From Bacteroidota bacterium (GTDB taxonomy: Bacteria > Bacteroidota > Bacteroidia > Flavobacteriales > Weeksellaceae): a stretch of 5,985 nt of DNA. This document shows positions 4,783 to 5,985 of the stretch, one piece after another. The notes beneath the pieces are model-generated. The model searched no databases. It was not told where the DNA came from and saw only the letters and a program-made list of their open reading frames with translations. The DNA lies in NCBI GenBank assembly GCA_023388015.1, contig JAEWHB010000238.1:1-5985 (forward strand), in the 5' to 3' direction. A program made the position numbers and the translations under genes. Positions within the stretch are counted from its first letter, which is position 1. Every line of letters starts with the position of its first letter.

Positions 4783-5838
4783 TCAGAAGATTATCACACC
4801 TGAGGAATGATTTATTTTGGCGCCCGTAACCGAACTCAAAACATTGATTTTATTTTCCAGCCGTAACATTCCCATAAAGGCAAAAATCAAAGCTTCCTTG
4901 AATTCAATCAAGGATTTATCGGGTATGATGATTTCGCATTCCGTTTTGGATTTTAAATTTTCAATGAAAAATTGGTTGTAAACTCCACCGCCTGTGATCA
5001 GGACATTCCGAATTGAATTTTCATTCAAAACCTTTGCGATTTGTACTGCGAAATGTTCTGTAAAACTTGCAAGCAGATTTTCCGGTCTATCGGGGAATTC
5101 ATCAAGCAAAGGGTTGATTTCTTTTCGGCACCATTCCACACCCAAAGATTTTGGTGGAAGTTTTTGGTAATAATCCAAATTGTTTAATTTTTCTAGAAAT
5201 CCGGAATTCAAATTTCCTAAACGGGCAAAATTTCCATTTTCATCATAATTCTTACCTAATTTTTCCGCCAATGGATTTAAAAGAATATTGAACGGCGAAA
5301 TATCAAAAGCAATCCTGTTTTGGTTTTTTTGGAAAGAAATATTGGAAAATCCGCCCAGATTTAGACAAGCATCAAATTCCCCAAATAAAATTTCATCGCC
5401 TATGGGAACCAAAGGAGCGCCCTGTCCAGCTAAAATAACATCCTGCGAACGAAAATCAAAAACAGTTTGAATGCCGGTTTGGGCAAATATCCCTTGTCCT
5501 TTCCCGATTTGGAGGGTATAATTTTCAGCCGGATTATGGAAAACGGTATGGCCATGTGAAGCAATGAAATCTACCTTTTCGATTGAATTCTTTTCCAAAA
5601 AACTTTTTACCGAATTTCCTAAATAAATGCCGTAGTCAAAATCGAGTTTCGTAAGTTTTTCTGCGGAAAGATGAATGGAATTTTTTAGTTTTTCTTTCCA
5701 TTCCGGTGGATAAGTAATCGTTTCGGCTTTTATAATTTCAAATTGGTAATCTGGAAGATCAAATCGAACGTAACAAATATCCAATCCGTCGAGCGAAGTA
5801 CCTGACATAAGTCCTATTGCAAAAAGCGATTTCATCAT
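4783..5838 (-). CDS. anmK: Anhydro-N-acetylmuramic acid kinase
   Basis: AnmK uses ATP and water to open and phosphorylate 1,6-anhydro-MurNAc, giving MurNAc-6-phosphate, in cytoplasmic recycling of peptidoglycan fragments. The 351-residue protein is close to the family's usual length (E. coli enzyme about 370). Visible family motifs are GLMSGTSLDGLD (9-20, nucleotide site), ASHGHTVFH (93-101), GQGAPLVPIGD (138-148), NLGGFSNI (160-167), AFDISPFNILLN (177-188; its Asp179 matches the position I take to be the catalytic base), PPKSLGVEW (228-236), ITGGGVYN (281-288) and SSVTGA (335-340). The motif usually written FDTGPGN is here FDISPFN, with Asp, Pro and Asn kept. Two adjacent ATGs (5838 and 5835) can serve as the start and cannot be separated. 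It is divergent from glyA across 47 bp and is followed by the response regulator. No clear promoter was found. Confidence 0.95.
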   Translation of the reverse strand: MMKSLFAIGLMSGTSLDGLDICYVRFDLPDYQFEIIKAETITYPPEWKEKLKNSIHLSAEKLTKLDFDYGIYLGNSVKSFLEKNSIEKVDFIASHGHTVFHNPAENYTLQIGKGQGIFAQTGIQTVFDFRSQDVILAGQGAPLVPIGDEILFGEFDACLNLGGFSNISFQKNQNRIAFDISPFNILLNPLAEKLGKNYDENGNFARLGNLNSGFLEKLNNLDYYQKLPPKSLGVEWCRKEINPLLDEFPDRPENLLASFTEHFAVQIAKVLNENSIRNVLITGGGVYNQFFIENLKSKTECEIIIPDKSLIEFKEALIFAFMGMLRLENKINVLSSVTGAKINHSSGVIIF

Positions 5839-5859
5839 CTAAAAGTAAGATAAATTCAG

Positions 5860-5867
5860 TATTTTTG
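5860..5867 (+). promoter_or_regulatory. Candidate glyA promoter, -7 box
   Basis: TATTTTTG matches TAnnTTTG exactly, 18 bases ahead of the glyA ATG, which implies a leader of about 13 nt. No TTG -33 element stands at the usual distance, where the sequence already enters the first codons of anmK. The 47-bp gap must serve both divergent genes. I could not identify a matching box for anmK. Confidence 0.45.
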
Positions 5868-5885
5868 TTAATTAAAATTTTTATA

Positions 5886-5985
5886 ATGGCACAAGATATT
5901 ATTTTCGATTTGATTGAAGATGAAAGAGAAAGACAAACCGTTGGTTTGGAGCTAATTGCATCTGAGAACTACGTGAGTGACAACG
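5886..5985 (+). CDS. glyA: Serine hydroxymethyltransferase, N-terminal 33 residues (runs off right edge)
   Basis: GlyA is the PLP-dependent enzyme that interconverts serine and glycine while loading one-carbon units onto tetrahydrofolate. Only 33 codons are present, MAQDIIFDLIEDERERQTVG followed by LELIASENYVSDN, and the frame is open to the right edge. The ELIASEN motif near the N-terminus is highly conserved in bacterial SHMT and makes the call firm despite the short length. The ATG is preceded by an A/T-only stretch with no Shine-Dalgarno sequence. The catalytic lysine and most of the protein lie outside the window. Confidence 0.93.
   Translation, partial: MAQDIIFDLIEDERERQTVGLELIASENYVSDN

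Noticed and set aside
4827..4837. An 11-base match to part of the element's terminal repeat (TAACCGAACTC) near the anmK 3' end
   Set aside because: These bases encode the conserved SSVT of anmK, there is no paired inverted copy nearby, and the outer ACCT end of the repeat is absent, so it is coincidence.
5839..5885. A promoter for anmK in the divergent gap
   Set aside because: The nearest minus-strand resemblance, TATCTTAC, lacks the conserved TTTG and has no TTG upstream, so I did not call it.

Overview
The window looks like chromosomal DNA from a Bacteroidota bacterium, most likely order Flavobacteriales and perhaps near Chryseobacterium/Weeksellaceae. The evidence is the AT-rich gaps, the lack of Shine-Dalgarno sequences, several Bacteroidota-type -7 boxes (TAnnTTTG), a Bacteroidota-style surface lipoprotein signal, a TPR-fused sensor kinase, and the sequences of the S1, SHMT and AnmK proteins. 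The genus is a guess from overall resemblance; no database search was possible.

Layout, left to right. The 5' part of rpsA (ribosomal protein S1) runs off the left edge on the minus strand (1-839). Next come a 648-residue sensor histidine kinase with a signal peptide, TPR repeats and one membrane segment (1037-2983, minus), a 507-bp non-coding gap (2984-3490), a small putative surface lipoprotein (3491-4018, minus), a LuxR/NarL-type response regulator with a GTG start (4111-4761, minus) and anmK, the anhydro-MurNAc kinase of cell-wall recycling (4783-5838, minus). The first 33 codons of glyA (5886-5985, plus) run off the right edge, divergent from anmK across only 47 bp.

How the genes may work together. 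The kinase has a HisKA_3-type phospho-acceptor His and the regulator has a REC domain plus a LuxR-type HTH. These are the standard partners of NarL-type two-component systems, and they are the only kinase and regulator here, so they are probably a pair. They are not adjacent: the lipoprotein gene and a mobile-element relic lie between them. The regulator follows anmK by 21 bp on the same strand, so anmK and the regulator may share a transcript. That gives a possible but unproven link between cell-wall recycling or envelope state and this system. rpsA and glyA are housekeeping genes at the edges.

The least ordinary feature is in the 507-bp gap. A 263-bp element (3180-3442) has 31-bp imperfect terminal inverted repeats (25/31 identical), a 5-bp TATTA direct repeat at each side, no recognisable transposase, and several internal dyads that could fold into a multi-branched structure. 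It looks like a MITE or an internally deleted insertion sequence. No wholly new multi-gene system is evident; the rest is conventional gene content.
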